Shown: positions 1-10,321, counted from the stretch's first letter. The stretch is DNA of 64,000 nucleotides from Nitrospirillum amazonense (GCF_007828045.1 NZ_VITN01000003.1:62001-126000), one strand, 5' to 3'. Notes: a model not told the origin generated them from the letters alone. Numbers and translations are program-made.

Positions 1-1191
1 GCCCGGGCTGCCCATGCGGCCGGCTTCACCCACGGAGTACGGGGGGAAGTTGTAGTGCAGCATGAAGTTTTCGCGGTATTCGCCTTCCAGCGCGTCCACG
101 ATCTGCTCGTCCTGGGCGGTGCCCAGGGTGGCGACCACCAGGGCCTGGGTCTCGCCGCGGGTGAACAGGGACGAGCCGTGGGCCCGGGGCAGCACGCCCA
201 CTTCCGCCACGATGGGGCGGATGTCGATGGTGGTGCGGCCGTCGATGCGCTTGCCGGTCTCCAGGACCGTGCCGCGCAGCACGTCGGCCTCCAGATCCTT
301 GAAGGTGCTGCCGACGGCTTCCGCCGTGTGGGCCGCGTCCGCCGTCAGGGCCTCGACCGCCTTCTTCTTGGCGGTGGAGATGGCCTCATAGCGTTCCTGC
401 TTCACGGTCAGGGTGTAGGCAGCGCGAATGTCGGCGCCCACCAGATCGTTCAGCTTGGCCTTCAGCGCGGCCTTGTCATAGGCCGGCGGCGGCAGGTCCC
501 ACGGGTCCTTGGCGGCCTGTTCGGCCAGGTCGATGATCAGGTTGATCACCGACTGGAAGGCGGTGTGGCCGAACATGACGGCCTTCAGCATGATCTCCTC
601 GGACAGCTCCTTGGCTTCCGATTCGACCATCAGCACGCCTTCCTGCGTGCCGGCGACCACCAGGTCCAGGTCGGTGGTCTCGACCTGCTCCAGCGTCGGG
701 TTCAGGATGAACTCGCCATCCTTGTAGCCGACGCGGGCGCCGCCGATGGGGCCGAGGAAGGGCAGGCCGGACAGCGTCAGCGCGGCGGAGGCGCCGATCA
801 TCGCGACGATGTCGGGATCGTTTTCCAGGTCATGGCTCAGCACGGTGCAGACGACCTGCACCTCGTTGCGGAAGCCGTCGACGAACAGCGGGCGGATGGG
901 GCGGTCGATGAGGCGGGAGGTCAGCACCTCCTTCTCGGTCGGACGCCCCTCGCGCTTGAAGAAGCCGCCCGGGATCTTGCCGGCGGCGAACGCCTTTTCC
1001 TGGTAGTTGACGGTCAGGGGGAAAAAGTCCTGGCCGGGCTTCACGGACTTGGCGCCGACGGCGGTGCAGAGCACGACCGTGTCGCCGTAGGTGGCGATGA
1101 CAGCGCCATCAGCCTGACGGGCGACCTTGCCCGTCTCGAGGACCAGCTTGCGGCCGCCCCATTCCATCTCTTTACGGAAAACCTTGAACAT
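1..1191 (-). CDS. pnp: Polynucleotide phosphorylase, N-terminal part (cut by window edge)
   Basis: PNPase is a 3'-5' phosphorolytic exoribonuclease of mRNA turnover and the degradosome. The 397 visible codons begin at an ATG ([13 protein letters not shown]) and cover the first RNase PH domain, the all-helical linker and the start of the second RNase PH domain. The family-typical stretch [13 protein letters not shown] lies at residues 77-89 and is followed by [12 protein letters not shown]. The catalytic second core and the KH/S1 domains lie outside the window. It is the last gene of the rpsO-pnp pair, 293 bp downstream of rpsO, and the spacer carries a strong hairpin like those used for pnp autocontrol. 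The reading frame is open to the left edge, so the gene is cut, not broken. Confidence 0.97.
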   Translation of the reverse strand, partial: MFKVFRKEMEWGGRKLVLETGKVARQADGAVIATYGDTVVLCTAVGAKSVKPGQDFFPLTVNYQEKAFAAGKIPGGFFKREGRPTEKEVLTSRLIDRPIRPLFVDGFRNEVQVVCTVLSHDLENDPDIVAMIGASAALTLSGLPFLGPIGGARVGYKDGEFILNPTLEQVETTDLDLVVAGTQEGVLMVESEAKELSEEIMLKAVMFGHTAFQSVINLIIDLAEQAAKDPWDLPPPAYDKAALKAKLNDLVGADIRAAYTLTVKQERYEAISTAKKKAVEALTADAAHTAEAVGSTFKDLEADVLRGTVLETGKRIDGRTTIDIRPIVAEVGVLPRAHGSSLFTRGETQALVVATLGTAQDEQIVDALEGEYRENFMLHYNFPPYSVGEAGRMGSPG

Positions 1192-1290
1192 ATCTTGCTT
1201 CCTTCCATCCGATACTCGGTGCACGTCCCGGATTGGACGGCCGAGCCGGGGCCCTATCGGCAGCACCCGCGTTTGAAACCTTAAATGACA

Positions 1291-1322
1291 GATGGCCAGC
1301 CGGGTCCACCCGGCTGGCCATC
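1291..1322 (-). promoter_or_regulatory. Long perfect hairpin in the rpsO-pnp spacer (pnp leader)
   Basis: A 15-bp perfect inverted repeat (GATGGCCAGCCGGGT / ACCCGGCTGGCCATC) with a two-base centre lies about 100 nt upstream of the pnp start. On the minus strand it is followed by CTGTCATTTAAGG, not by a U-run, so it is a poor intrinsic terminator. In E. coli the equivalent leader has an RNase III-cleaved stem used for PNPase autoregulation; the same role here is an inference from position and shape. Transcription termination between rpsO and pnp is the alternative. Confidence 0.7.
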
Positions 1323-1484
1323 CTTACTACTCAATACCCAGAACCGATGCGCTTGCGGGTTATCCGGACGCGGGTCCCGGTGCCGCGCGACCGCGCCGGA
1401 GCGCCAGGCCCGCCGGACGGCGGGCGGCCGGTGCCACCGGTGACTGCGGTCGGTTGCGCCAGGGGCGTCGTCCGGACCATACCC

Positions 1485-1754
1485 TTAGCGACGCAGGCCC
1501 AGACGCTGGATCAGCGACGTGTAGCGGGCGGCGTCCTTGCGCTTCAGGTAGTCCAGCAGGCTGCGGCGCTGGCTGACCATGACCAGCAGGCCACGGCGGG
1601 AGTGGAAGTCCTTGTTGTGGGACTTCATGTGATCGGTCAGGTTGGTGATGCGTTCCGTCAGGATCGCGACCTGCACCTCGGGCGAACCGGTGTCGCCTTC
1701 GGCGGTCTTGTACTCGGCAATGAGCGCCTGCTTGCGCTCGGCAGTGATCGACAT
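1485..1754 (-). CDS. rpsO: 30S ribosomal protein S15
   Basis: This is an 89-residue S15, a primary 16S rRNA-binding protein of the small-subunit platform. The start MSITAERK and the interior ([10 protein letters not shown][11 protein letters not shown], RRxLLDYLK) are textbook S15, and the length is exact for the family. An upstream in-frame Met would add five residues, but the ATG at 1754 has GGAG at proper spacing and gives the normal N-terminus. It lies 15 bp downstream of truB in the truB-rpsO-pnp order common to proteobacteria. Confidence 0.98.
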   Translation of the reverse strand: MSITAERKQALIAEYKTAEGDTGSPEVQVAILTERITNLTDHMKSHNKDFHSRRGLLVMVSQRRSLLDYLKRKDAARYTSLIQRLGLRR

Positions 1755-1769
1755 CGTCGTCTCCATCAC

Positions 1770-2711
1770 TTAGAGGTTCAAAACGCGCACCGGACGGACC
1801 TCCGCCCCCTCGACATGGACCAACGCCACCGGCTTGCCGCCTGAAATGGCAAGCGCGATGGGCTCCCCGCCCGCCAACTGATCGTGAATGGCGTCCAGCC
1901 GTTCCAGATCATGACGGCGCAGCAGCGCCACCGTTTGTCCGTGTCTTAGTCGGTGCGCTTCCGCTTCCGCCAGGGCCAGCGCCGGGATGTCGTCCAGCGC
2001 GGTCTCGATCGGTTGCAGAAGTCCTTCGACCGTGGGTGTCTGCGCCACCCGTTCCAATTCGTCAAGCGAAATCGCCTGATCCATGGTGAAGCGCCCGACC
2101 CGCAAACGCCGCAGGACGGATACATGGCCTACCGTGCCCAAGGCCAGGGCCAGGTCGCGCGCCAGCGAGCGCATATAGGTGCCCTTGCCGCACTCCACCT
2201 CGAACTCGGCGTGGTCGGCATCCGGGCGGCCGGTCAGCAGGAAGCTGTCCACGCGCACGATGCGGGGCGCCAATTCCACCCTTTCGCCCTCGCGCGCCAG
2301 ATCATAGGCGCGCTCGCCCGCCACCTTGATGGCGGAGAACTGCGGCGGCACCTGGCTGATCTCGCCCTGGAAATTCTCCAGCGCCGCCTCGATGTCCTCA
2401 TCACTGGGACGGTGGTCGTGGGTGGCCGTCACCTCCCCCGCCAAATCGTCTGTGGTGCGGGACTCACCGAAGCGCAGGGTGAAGCGGTAGGTCTTGCCGC
2501 AGTCCATGGCGTAGGACACGGTCTTGGTGGCCTCGCCGAAGGCGATGGGCAGGATGCCGGTGGCGATGGGGTCCAGCGTGCCGGCGTGCCCCGCCTTTTC
2601 CGCCTGCATCAGCCAGCGCACCTTGGCCATGGCCTGGGTGCTGGTCATGCCCGGCGGCTTGTCCAGCACCAGCCAGCCGTGCAGCGGCCGGCCCTTGCGC
2701 TTACGGGCCAT
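1770..2711 (-). CDS. truB: tRNA pseudouridine(55) synthase
   Basis: TruB converts U55 of the tRNA T-loop to pseudouridine and acts as a tRNA chaperone. The 313-residue product begins MARKRKGRPLHGW; the conserved motif AGTLDPxATG contains the catalytic Asp at residue 47. A KGTYMRSLARDL segment and a C-terminal PUA-like tail (PVRVLNL) follow. The open frame extends 48 codons upstream, but that part overlaps rbfA out of frame and lacks family similarity. The chosen ATG overlaps the rbfA stop by 11 nt, suggesting translational coupling. Confidence 0.96.
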   Translation of the reverse strand: MARKRKGRPLHGWLVLDKPPGMTSTQAMAKVRWLMQAEKAGHAGTLDPIATGILPIAFGEATKTVSYAMDCGKTYRFTLRFGESRTTDDLAGEVTATHDHRPSDEDIEAALENFQGEISQVPPQFSAIKVAGERAYDLAREGERVELAPRIVRVDSFLLTGRPDADHAEFEVECGKGTYMRSLARDLALALGTVGHVSVLRRLRVGRFTMDQAISLDELERVAQTPTVEGLLQPIETALDDIPALALAEAEAHRLRHGQTVALLRRHDLERLDAIHDQLAGGEPIALAISGGKPVALVHVEGAEVRPVRVLNL

Positions 2712-3153
2712 CGTGGCGCTCCGCGTCGGCGCCGTCGTCATGGTCGCCGTCCGCATGATCCAGGTCGCGCTGCACGTCGGGGCGGTGCAGCAGCTGGTCG
2801 ATGCGCTGGGCATAGTCAAAGGACACGTCGACCTGGAAGCTGAGGCGCGGCACATGCTGCAGCCTCATGGCCTTGGCCACCTGGCTGCGCAGATAGGGGG
2901 CGACGCGGTTCAGCGCCTTGATCTGCTCGACATGGCCGCCGCCCAGGGGCATGACGAAGGCGGTGGCGTTCTTCAGGTCGGGGCTGATGCGCACCTCGCT
3001 GACCGTCACGTTGAGGTCATGCAGGTCGGGATCGCGGAAATCGGCCCGGCGCAGGATGTCGGCCAGGGCGTGGCGCAATTCCTCGCCCACGCGCAGCTGA
3101 CGTTGAGAGGGGGCCTTGCCGGCGCGCAGGCCGGCGTCACCATGTCGGCTCAT
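2701..3153 (-). CDS. rbfA: 30S ribosome-binding factor A
   Basis: RbfA binds the immature 30S subunit and helps mature the 16S 5' end. The 150-residue protein has the single KH-like RbfA fold, with QRQLRVGEELRHALADIL near the N-terminus and the VSEVRISPDLKNATAFVMPLG strand pair, ending in RLSFQVDVSFDYAQRIDQLL. A His/Asp-rich tail (about the last 25 residues) is typical of alphaproteobacterial members. It is coupled to truB and separated from infB by about 190 bp holding a terminator-like hairpin. Confidence 0.95.
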   Translation of the reverse strand: MSRHGDAGLRAGKAPSQRQLRVGEELRHALADILRRADFRDPDLHDLNVTVSEVRISPDLKNATAFVMPLGGGHVEQIKALNRVAPYLRSQVAKAMRLQHVPRLSFQVDVSFDYAQRIDQLLHRPDVQRDLDHADGDHDDGADAERHDGP

Positions 3154-3261
3154 GGGTCACTATCCTAATAAGGGCCCCGCCCCATTTCATTCAGGGGGAG
3201 GGCCGGCCCGCCCGTCCCATCGGGGGAACGGTGCCGGGTCCAAACGGCTCGGGTAAGAGCC

Positions 3262-3294
3262 AAAACGGCCGTCCGGGATTGGACCGGACGGCCG
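3262..3294 (-). terminator. Probable intrinsic terminator or attenuator after infB
   Basis: On the minus strand an 11-bp stem (CGGCCGTCCGG / CCGGACGGCCG, 7-nt loop) is followed by TTTTGG. It lies about 50 nt past the infB stop and before rbfA. The U-run is only four bases, so partial termination or read-through is likely, separating the nusA-infB unit from rbfA-truB-rpsO. Confidence 0.6.
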
Positions 3295-3341
3295 GGTTGT
3301 CAGGCAAACACGCTGATCCAGGCGAGGAAGGCGGGCCGCGC

Positions 3342-6086
3342 TTACAGGGCGCGGGCCACTTCTTCCATCTCATAGGCTTCGATGACGTCGCCCGGCTGGA
3401 TGTTGTCGTAGTTCTCGAAGGCCATGCCGCACTCGTAACCTTCGCGCACTTCCTTGACTTCGTCCTTGAAGCGCTTGAGCGTCTTGAGCGTGCCCTCGTG
3501 GATGACGACGTTGTCGCGCAGCAGGCGCACGCCGGCACCGCGCTTCACGATGCCTTCCGTCACGCGGCAGCCGCCGACCTTGCCGACCTTGGTGATGTTG
3601 AACACCTCCAGGATCTGCGCGTTGCCCAGGAAGCGTTCGCGCAGGACGGGCTTCAGCATGCCGGTCAGCAGGGCGCGGACATCGTCGATGATGTCGTAGA
3701 TGACCGAGTAGTAGCGGATCTCCGCATTGTCCCGCTTGGCCATTTCACGGGCCTGCGGATTGGCGCGGACGTTGAAGCCGATGATGATGCCGCGCGAGGC
3801 GTTGGCCAGCGTGACGTCGCTTTCGTTGATGGCGCCCACACCGGAATGCAGGACGCGCACCTTGACCTCGGCATTGTCGCCGGCCAGCTTTTCCAGCGTG
3901 CCGGAGATGGCCTCGATCGAGCCCTGCACGTCGCCCTTGATGACCAGCGGCAGTTCCTTCACCTCACCCGCCTGGATCTGCTTGAACATCTGTTCCAGCG
4001 ACCCACGCGCCGACTGGGCGACCTGGGCCTCCCGCTTCTTGCGCTGACGGAACTCGGTGATCTCGCGGGCGCGGGCCTCGCTCTCCACCACGGAGAACTC
4101 GTCACCGGCCAGCGGCGTGGCGTTCAGGCCCAGCACCTCCACCGGGGTGGCGGGACCGGCGCTCTCGACGTTCTGGCCACGGTCGTTGACCAGGGCGCGG
4201 ACACGACCCCACTCGCTGCCGGCGACGACGATGTCGCCCACCTTCAGCGTGCCGCGCTGCACCAGCATGGTGGCGACGGAGCCACGGCCGCGTTCCAGCT
4301 TGGCTTCCACGACCACGCCTTCGGCGGTGCGCGCCGGGTTGGCCTTCAGCTCCAGGATTTCGGCCTGCAGGAGGATGTTTTCCTCCAGCTTGTCCAGGCC
4401 CTTGCCTGTCTTGGCCGACACTTCGACGTCCAGGACGTCGCCGCCCATGGCCTCGACCACCAGGCCGTGCTGCAGCAGTTCCTGCCGCACCCGGTCCGGC
4501 TTGGCGCCGGGCAGGTCGCACTTGTTGATGGCGATGATGATCGGAACCTCGGCCGCCTTGGCGTGCTGGATGGCCTCGACCGTCTGCGGCATGACGCCGT
4601 CATCGGCGGCCACCACCAGCACCACCACGTCCGTGACGTTGGCGCCGCGGGCGCGCATCTCGGTGAAGGCGGCGTGGCCGGGGGTGTCGATGAAGGTGAT
4701 GCGCGAGCCCGACGCCAGCTGCACCTGGTAGGCGCCGATGTGCTGGGTGATGCCACCGGCCTCGCGGCTGGCGACGTCGGTGTGGCGCAGGGCGTCCAGC
4801 AGCGAAGTCTTGCCGTGGTCGACGTGGCCCATGACGGTCACGACCGGCGGACGCGGCGACAGATCCTCGTCCCGGTCAACGTCACCCTTCACGCCCACTT
4901 CGACGTCGGCTTCCGACACGCGGTGCGCACGGTGGCCGAATTCCGTCACGATCAGCTCGGCCGTGTCGGTGTCGATGTTCTGGGTGATGGTGGCCATGAC
5001 GCCCATGCGCATCAGCGCCTTGATCACATCCGCGCCACGCTCGGCCATACGGTTGGCCAGTTCCTGCACGGTGATGACTTCGGGGATGATGACGTCGCGG
5101 GTCACTTTTTGCGTATCCTGACGCCCACTCAGGCGCTGCTTCTCACGTTCACGGGCGCGACGCAGCGCGGCCATGCTGCGGCCACGCTGGGCGCCACCGC
5201 CCTCGTCGCTCAGCGCCTGGGAAATGGTCAGCTTGCCGGCGTTGCGGCGACGCTCGCCACCCTTGGCAGCCTTGGCCGGGGCCGGGGCCGCGACCTTGCT
5301 GGCGGTCTTCGCGGCACCACCGGGGCCGGCGCGGCGGCGTCCACCCTCGTCATCCTCGTCATCGACGGCGCGCGGGGCCAGGGGGCCACGCGGGGCCGCG
5401 GCGTCCGTGGCGGCGGTCGTGGTCGATGCGGTGTTGCCGGTGGCGGGACGGGCGGCGCGCGGGGCCTCTTCGGCCTTGCGGGCGGCCTCGGCCTCCTTGC
5501 GCTTGGCCTCTTCCTCCTGGCGGCGCTTCTCCGCCTCGGCGGCGACGCGCTTTTCCTCTTCCTGAATCATCCGCAGCTCTTCCAGCTCGCGGCGACGCAG
5601 GGTTTCGTCGTCCAGGGGACCGTCGTTGACCGGCTCCTCGACCAACGGCTCAGGCGCGGGCGCGGCCTCGGCCGGAGCCTCATCGGCCATCGGCAGGTCG
5701 TCGGCGGCCACCTCGTCCAGCAGCTCGTCGGCCACGTCCTCCTGGGCGGGGTTCTCGCCCATGGCGCGCAGGGCGCGCAGACGGGCTTCACGCTCGCTGT
5801 CGGTCAGCTGGCGGGGGGCGCCGCCACGCGGCGGCTGGCCACGGCCACCGCCCTGCGCGGGACGGCCCTCGGCGGCCGCGCGGGCGGCGGCACCGCCATC
5901 GGCCACGCCCGGACGGGCGCCCTGTTCAAACGTTCGCTTGCGCTTGACCTCAACCGCAACGGTCTTGGTGCGGCCGTGCGAGAAGCTCTGGCGCACGGAT
6001 CCCGCGTCCACCGTCTTCTTCAGCTCCAGCTTGCCTCGACCGGTAAGGCTCAACTTCTTGCGGTCCTGGTCGCTCGTGTCAGTCAT
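3342..6086 (-). CDS. infB: Translation initiation factor IF-2
   Basis: IF-2 is the GTPase that places initiator tRNA on the 30S subunit. The 914-residue protein starts [14 protein letters not shown] and has a long low-complexity Ala/Glu/Arg/Pro-rich N-terminal region (to about residue 330), the IF2_N helix region, and the G domain. The G1 motif GHVDHGKT is at 420-427, followed by DTPGHAAF and NKCDLPG. Domain II and the C-terminal fMet-tRNA-binding domain follow, ending [12 protein letters not shown]. The frame continues 18 codons upstream, but the chosen ATG gives the usual alphaproteobacterial N-terminus. The upstream Shine-Dalgarno (GGAAAACG) is weak. Confidence 0.97.
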   Translation of the reverse strand: MTDTSDQDRKKLSLTGRGKLELKKTVDAGSVRQSFSHGRTKTVAVEVKRKRTFEQGARPGVADGGAAARAAAEGRPAQGGGRGQPPRGGAPRQLTDSEREARLRALRAMGENPAQEDVADELLDEVAADDLPMADEAPAEAAPAPEPLVEEPVNDGPLDDETLRRRELEELRMIQEEEKRVAAEAEKRRQEEEAKRKEAEAARKAEEAPRAARPATGNTASTTTAATDAAAPRGPLAPRAVDDEDDEGGRRRAGPGGAAKTASKVAAPAPAKAAKGGERRRNAGKLTISQALSDEGGGAQRGRSMAALRRAREREKQRLSGRQDTQKVTRDVIIPEVITVQELANRMAERGADVIKALMRMGVMATITQNIDTDTAELIVTEFGHRAHRVSEADVEVGVKGDVDRDEDLSPRPPVVTVMGHVDHGKTSLLDALRHTDVASREAGGITQHIGAYQVQLASGSRITFIDTPGHAAFTEMRARGANVTDVVVLVVAADDGVMPQTVEAIQHAKAAEVPIIIAINKCDLPGAKPDRVRQELLQHGLVVEAMGGDVLDVEVSAKTGKGLDKLEENILLQAEILELKANPARTAEGVVVEAKLERGRGSVATMLVQRGTLKVGDIVVAGSEWGRVRALVNDRGQNVESAGPATPVEVLGLNATPLAGDEFSVVESEARAREITEFRQRKKREAQVAQSARGSLEQMFKQIQAGEVKELPLVIKGDVQGSIEAISGTLEKLAGDNAEVKVRVLHSGVGAINESDVTLANASRGIIIGFNVRANPQAREMAKRDNAEIRYYSVIYDIIDDVRALLTGMLKPVLRERFLGNAQILEVFNITKVGKVGGCRVTEGIVKRGAGVRLLRDNVVIHEGTLKTLKRFKDEVKEVREGYECGMAFENYDNIQPGDVIEAYEMEEVARAL

Positions 6087-6159
6087 ACGTTTTCCGACTG
6101 TTTCATCGTTGTCGCCCCGGGGCCGATGCCCCAAGGCCATCCCTTACCCAGCGCTGGGC

Positions 6160-6837
6160 CTAGCGCCCCTTGGAGAGGGCGCGCAGCCTGTCCGCCTCCC
6201 GCTGCAGGCGCTGGACCAGCGGTCCGGCACCCACCACGGCATGCACCGCGTCATCGCGGCCCAGCGCCATGCCCAGCTCCCCCCGGTCGAAGATATCGAC
6301 CACCGGGATGCCGGGGGACAGCGCGTCCAGCTTGGACCGGCCGTCGGCAGCCCCATCGGACGCCTCCAGCCTGAGCCCTATGCCCGACCGCGTACCGATG
6401 GCCTTGGCGCGTAGCGCCGCGGCCACCTTCTCAAACCCCGCCACCGCCTGGCCGCCCCGCCGGGCAAGCCCGACCAGGTCCAGACAACGGCGACGCAGAA
6501 GGCCCGACACTTGGGCCCCCAAGTCCGCCGGGGTACGCACCGACCGGCGCGCCGCCTTGGCGAACAAACCTTTGGCGACCGCCTTTTCAACCAAGGCGGG
6601 GTCCGCCGTCAACCACAGCCCGCGTCCGGGCAGGGTTTCCTCCACATCGGGGACGACCGTGCCGTCGGGTCCGACGACAAAACGGATCATCCCGTCCTTC
6701 TTTCCGACCACCCCGCTGGCGATGCACCGGCGCAGTGGGCTTTTGGCCCCCCCGACCACCTCCGCCTCGCCTTCCGGCAGCAGCGGCGCGTCGGGGTCCG
6801 GTGTTATCGCCGGTCCCGAGACCTGCGGGGAGACCAT
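6160..6837 (-). CDS. YlxR-like/DUF448 RNA-binding protein fused to an L7Ae-like domain
   Basis: This 225-residue protein joins a YlxR/DUF448 domain (about residues 30-115; PLRRCIASG motif and PGRGLWL loop) to a C-terminal L7Ae/eL30-like fold. Such proteins sit between nusA and infB in most alphaproteobacteria, as here, and are considered nucleic-acid binding. The exact role is not settled: YlxR homologues have been linked to RNase P and to transcription. It lies 14 bp after nusA and about 70 bp before infB, in the same operon. The first 30 residues are Pro/Asp-rich and variable, so the start is less certain than the domain call. Confidence 0.9.
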   Translation of the reverse strand: MVSPQVSGPAITPDPDAPLLPEGEAEVVGGAKSPLRRCIASGVVGKKDGMIRFVVGPDGTVVPDVEETLPGRGLWLTADPALVEKAVAKGLFAKAARRSVRTPADLGAQVSGLLRRRCLDLVGLARRGGQAVAGFEKVAAALRAKAIGTRSGIGLRLEASDGAADGRSKLDALSPGIPVVDIFDRGELGMALGRDDAVHAVVGAGPLVQRLQREADRLRALSKGR

Positions 6838-6851
6838 GAACCAGGCCCCCC

Positions 6852-8351
6852 TCAGGCGTCCGCGCCGGACTCTTCGTCCGCGAACCAGTGGGCGCGGGCG
6901 GCCATGATCAACTCATTGGCCTCATCCTCGCTCATCGAGTCCTTGCCCAGGATTTCGATGAGCTCGTCGCCCGCCAGGTCGGCGAAATCGTCCAGCGTCT
7001 TGACACCCTTCTCACCCAGCTTGACCAGCATGGGAGCCGTCAGCGCCTCGATGGCCGCCACCTCGTCGGTGACACCCAGTTCCCTGCGGCGGTTCTCCAG
7101 GCGGCTGTTCTGCTCTTCCAGGAAATTGCGGGCGCGTTCCCGCAGTTCCTCGGCCACGTCCTCGTCGAAGGCGTCGATGGAGGTCAGTTCCTCGGTATCG
7201 ACGTAGGCGATCTCCTCCACCGAGGTGAAGCCTTCGGCCACCAGCAGATGGGCAATCACGTCGTCAACGTCCAGGGCCTCGATGAACATCTGCGACCGGG
7301 TCTTGAATTCCTCGGTGCGACGGTCGGATTCCTCCTGCTCCGTCATGATGTCGATGTCCCAGCCGGTCAGCATGGACGCCAGACGGACGTTCTGGCCGCG
7401 GCGGCCGATGGCCAGCGACAGCTGGTCGTCGGGCACCACCACCTCGATGCGCTTGGTTTCTTCGTCCAGCACCACCTTGGCGACCTCGGCCGGGGCCAGC
7501 GCATTCACCACGAAGGTGGCAGCGTCGCGGTTCCAGGGGATGATGTCGATCTTCTCGCCCTGCAACTCGCCGACCACGGCCTGGACGCGGCTGCCGCGCA
7601 TGCCGACGCAGGCGCCCACGGGGTCGATGGCGCTGTCATTGCTGATGACGGCGATCTTGGCGCGGCTACCCGGGTCGCGGGCCACGGCCTTGATCTCGAT
7701 GATGCCGTCGTAGATTTCCGGCACTTCCTGCTTGAACAGGCCGGCCATGAAGGCGGGATGGGTGCGCGACAGGAAAATCTGCGGGCCGCGCGGCTCGCGC
7801 CGCACGTCGTAGATGTAGGCGCGCACGCGGTCGCCATTCTTGAAGTGCTCGCGCGGCAGGCATTCGTCGCGGCGCAGCACCGCCTCGGCGCGGCCCAGGT
7901 CCACGGTCACGTTGCCGTATTCCACGCGCTTGACCAGGCCATTGACGATATCGCCCATGCGGTCCTTGTACTCGTCGTACTGACGGTCGCGCTCGGCCTC
8001 GCGCACCTTCTGCACGATCACCTGCTTGGCGGTCTGTGCGGCGATGCGGCCGAAATCGATGGGCGGCAGCGGGTCGATCAGGAAGTCGCCGACCTTGGCG
8101 TCCGGGCGCTTGCGCTTGGCCTGGGCCACGGAAACCTGGGTCGCCTCGTCCTCGACCGTCTCGACCACTTCCAGATAGCGCATCAGGTGGATGTCGCCGG
8201 TCTTGCGGTCGATGCGGGCGCGGATGTCGTGCTCGTGACCGTACTTCGACCGGCCAGCCTTCTTGATGGCCTCTTCCATCGCCTCGAGCACATGCTCTTT
8301 CTCGATGTTCTTTTCGCGGGCGACGGCGTCAGCGACTTGAAGAAGTTCCAT
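6852..8351 (-). CDS. nusA: Transcription elongation/termination factor NusA
   Basis: NusA binds RNA polymerase and nascent RNA, tuning pausing, termination and antitermination. The 499-residue protein shows the N-terminal polymerase-binding domain ([19 protein letters not shown]), the S1 domain, two KH domains ([30 protein letters not shown]) and two C-terminal acidic repeats ending in [19 protein letters not shown]. It follows rimP by 77 bp and leads into ylxR-infB, the standard order. No frame damage is seen. Confidence 0.98.
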   Translation of the reverse strand: MELLQVADAVAREKNIEKEHVLEAMEEAIKKAGRSKYGHEHDIRARIDRKTGDIHLMRYLEVVETVEDEATQVSVAQAKRKRPDAKVGDFLIDPLPPIDFGRIAAQTAKQVIVQKVREAERDRQYDEYKDRMGDIVNGLVKRVEYGNVTVDLGRAEAVLRRDECLPREHFKNGDRVRAYIYDVRREPRGPQIFLSRTHPAFMAGLFKQEVPEIYDGIIEIKAVARDPGSRAKIAVISNDSAIDPVGACVGMRGSRVQAVVGELQGEKIDIIPWNRDAATFVVNALAPAEVAKVVLDEETKRIEVVVPDDQLSLAIGRRGQNVRLASMLTGWDIDIMTEQEESDRRTEEFKTRSQMFIEALDVDDVIAHLLVAEGFTSVEEIAYVDTEELTSIDAFDEDVAEELRERARNFLEEQNSRLENRRRELGVTDEVAAIEALTAPMLVKLGEKGVKTLDDFADLAGDELIEILGKDSMSEDEANELIMAARAHWFADEESGADA

Positions 8352-8428
8352 CGAAGCGAACCTTGCCTTCTGTTACGTCAGTAAGAACGACTGTTGGTAT
8401 GATGTGGGGCGACTAGGGGGAAACGGGG

Positions 8429-8923
8429 TCAGTGCTGGTGCTTGCCCTCGGCGGCCGCCTTCAGCAGCGCGTCGTTCATCACCAGCTTGGCCCGCAGGAT
8501 CAGGTCGAAGGGCACGGCGGCCGGGCCCGTGGACATTTCCACCAGCACCTTGCCGTCCTCGATGCCCTTCAGCATGCCGATGAAGCGGCGCCGGTCATCC
8601 ACCGGCTGCGACGTCTCCACCCGCACCTCGAACCCCGCGAAGCGCTCGAAATCCTTGGGCCGGGTCAGCGGCCGGTCGATGCCGGGGCTGCTGACCTCCA
8701 GCGTATAGGCGACATCGATGGGGTCTTCCACGTCCAGCAGGGCCGACACGGCGCGGCTGATCTCCGCGCAGTCATCCACCGTCATGGCGGCGCCGTCCAC
8801 GCGCTCGGCCATGATCTGCAGCGTCGGGCGGGCGTTGCCCGTCAGCGACACGCGCACCAGGTCATAGCCCATGGCCTCGACCGAGGGGGCGATGATACCG
8901 GCGATGCGTTCGTGTACGTCCAT
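8429..8923 (-). CDS. rimP: Ribosome maturation factor RimP
   Basis: RimP is a 30S assembly factor acting before S12 and S19 join. The 164-residue product has the two RimP domains: an N-terminal alpha/beta part (RIAGIIAPSVEAMGYDLVRV, DDCAEISRAVSALLD, YTLEVSSPGIDRPL) and a C-terminal Sm-like barrel. It is the first gene of the rimP-nusA-ylxR-infB unit. A GGATAGAG stretch precedes the ATG at 8923, and leader hairpins lie just upstream. Confidence 0.96.
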   Translation of the reverse strand: MDVHERIAGIIAPSVEAMGYDLVRVSLTGNARPTLQIMAERVDGAAMTVDDCAEISRAVSALLDVEDPIDVAYTLEVSSPGIDRPLTRPKDFERFAGFEVRVETSQPVDDRRRFIGMLKGIEDGKVLVEMSTGPAAVPFDLILRAKLVMNDALLKAAAEGKHQH

Positions 8924-9331
8924 CGATCTCTATCCAGGGAACGGCCGATCGGGCCGTCCCCGCCTTCGCTTGGGGACGGTTATGGGGCGAAACCTGCCCG
9001 CCTGACATCGCCGACCCCAGATAATAAAAAAAGTGGGCCAATGGCCCACCCGCAAAGCGTTCCAGCCAGCCACCAGATTGTCGATGGCCGGATCGTTATG
9101 AGGATTGCTGCGGCGGATCATAGTCGCCACGGCGTTTTGCGCAAAGGGTTTTCATGCGCCATCCGCCATGTGCCGGAAGGGATGCAGGCCAGCGTCGCCG
9201 CCGGTTGTCATCATCCCCACCAGCGCTGGTGCCGTTAAACACCAGCGAGCCCCATATGGTGTGAAAAACAGCCCCCGTCAAGATGTCCGGCGCCCCCGGT
9301 CAAGGCCGCCGAAACATCTTTTTCGCAGGCG
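8924..9331 (-). other. 408-bp gene-free stretch: rimP leader and upstream gene's 3' region
   Basis: I see no convincing gene here. Next to rimP, the minus-strand leader contains an 8-bp hairpin (CCGTCCCC 8954-8961 / GGGGACGG 8972-8979) and an overlapping stem (ACGGCC / GGCCGT, 8941-8957), which could be alternative folds controlling the rimP-nusA operon. A terminator lies at 9021-9049. Farther right another hairpin pairs CGCTGGTG (9224-9231) with CACCAGCG (9240-9247), and it contains most of the palindrome CACCAGCGCTGGTG (9218-9231). Short open frames here run through these hairpins and were not accepted. Confidence 0.6.
9021..9049 (-). terminator. Rho-independent terminator
   Basis: On the minus strand GTGGGCC-ATT-GGCCCAC forms a 7-bp stem immediately followed by TTTTTTTATTAT. 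It ends transcripts arriving from the 2-hydroxyacid dehydrogenase side and isolates the rimP operon promoter region. Confidence 0.88.
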
Positions 9332-10321
9332 TCAGAACATGGATTCGATGACGCGGTCGGGCGGCTTGTGGCCATCGACGAAGGTCTTGATGTTGACGAT
9401 GACCTTTTCGCCCATGTCCTGGCGCCCCTCGATGGTGGCGGAGCCCATGTGCGGCAGCAGCACCACGTTGCCGAGCGCCAGCAGCTTGGGGTTGATGGCC
9501 GGTTCCTGCTCGAACACGTCCAGGCCGGCGGCGCCGATCTCGCCCTTTGCCAGCTTGCGCGTCAGCTCGTTCTCATCGATCACCTCGCCGCGCGCGGTGT
9601 TGACGATGATGCTGTTGGGACGCAGCAGGTTCAGGCGGCGGGCGGACAGCAGATGGTACGTCGCCGGCGTGTGCGGGCAGTTGATGGAGATGATGTCCAT
9701 CCGCGCCAGCATCTGGTCCAGGCTTTCCCAGTAGGTCGCCTCCAGCTCCTGCTCGATCTCGGGGTGGACGCGGTGCCGGTTGTGGTAGTGCACCGACAGG
9801 CCGAAGCCCCGCGCGCGGCGGGCCAGCGCCTGGCCGATGCGTCCCATGCCGACGATGCCCAGGCGCTTGCCCCAGATGCGCGTGCCCAGCATGAGGGTGG
9901 GGCCCCAGCCCGTCCACTGGCCGGCGCGGATCAGCCGCTCGCCCTCGCCCACGCGCCGGGCGGTCGCCAGGATCAGGGCCATGGTCATGTCGGCCGTGTC
10001 CTCGGTCAGGACGCCGGGCGTGTTGGTGACCATGATGCCGCGCTCGCGCGCCGCCTTGAGGTCGATGTGGTCGACGCCGTTGCCGAAGTTGGCGATCAGC
10101 TTCAGCTGCGGGCCGGCGTGGGCCAAGACGGTGGCGTCCAGGCGGTCGGTCACGGTGGGGACGACGACGGTGGCGACCTTGACCGCCTCCGCCAGTTCGG
10201 CGGGGGTCATGGCATGGTCGTCGGTGGAGAGCCGTGTATCGAACAGCTCCATCATCCGCGTCTCGATGACATCGGGCAGCTTGCGCGTCACGATGACGAG
10301 GGGCTTTTTCCGCTCGGACAT
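9332..10321 (-). CDS. D-2-hydroxyacid dehydrogenase (glyoxylate/hydroxypyruvate reductase-like)
   Basis: This is a 329-residue NAD(P)-dependent dehydrogenase of the D-isomer 2-hydroxyacid family, probably reducing glyoxylate or hydroxypyruvate. The Rossmann motif GIVGMGRIGQALARRARG is followed by the catalytic Arg (NTARGEVIDE), Glu (DVFEQEP) and His (LLPHMGSAT). The frame runs 52 codons further upstream, but the ATG at 10321 has a strong GGGAGGAACC Shine-Dalgarno and gives the expected N-terminus (MSERKKPLVIVTRKLP). It stands alone, divergent from the SH3-domain gene. Substrate specificity cannot be read from the sequence. Confidence 0.9.
   Translation of the reverse strand: MSERKKPLVIVTRKLPDVIETRMMELFDTRLSTDDHAMTPAELAEAVKVATVVVPTVTDRLDATVLAHAGPQLKLIANFGNGVDHIDLKAARERGIMVTNTPGVLTEDTADMTMALILATARRVGEGERLIRAGQWTGWGPTLMLGTRIWGKRLGIVGMGRIGQALARRARGFGLSVHYHNRHRVHPEIEQELEATYWESLDQMLARMDIISINCPHTPATYHLLSARRLNLLRPNSIIVNTARGEVIDENELTRKLAKGEIGAAGLDVFEQEPAINPKLLALGNVVLLPHMGSATIEGRQDMGEKVIVNIKTFVDGHKPPDRVIESMF

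Noticed and set aside
3231-6374. A 1047-codon open frame on the plus strand opposite infB
   Set aside because: It is His/Gly/Asp/Leu-rich low-complexity translation antisense to a certain gene; such mirror frames are normal in high-GC DNA.
8930-9281. Two short minus-strand open frames upstream of rimP
   Set aside because: They run through the intrinsic terminator or leader hairpins and have no convincing ribosome site or conserved character.
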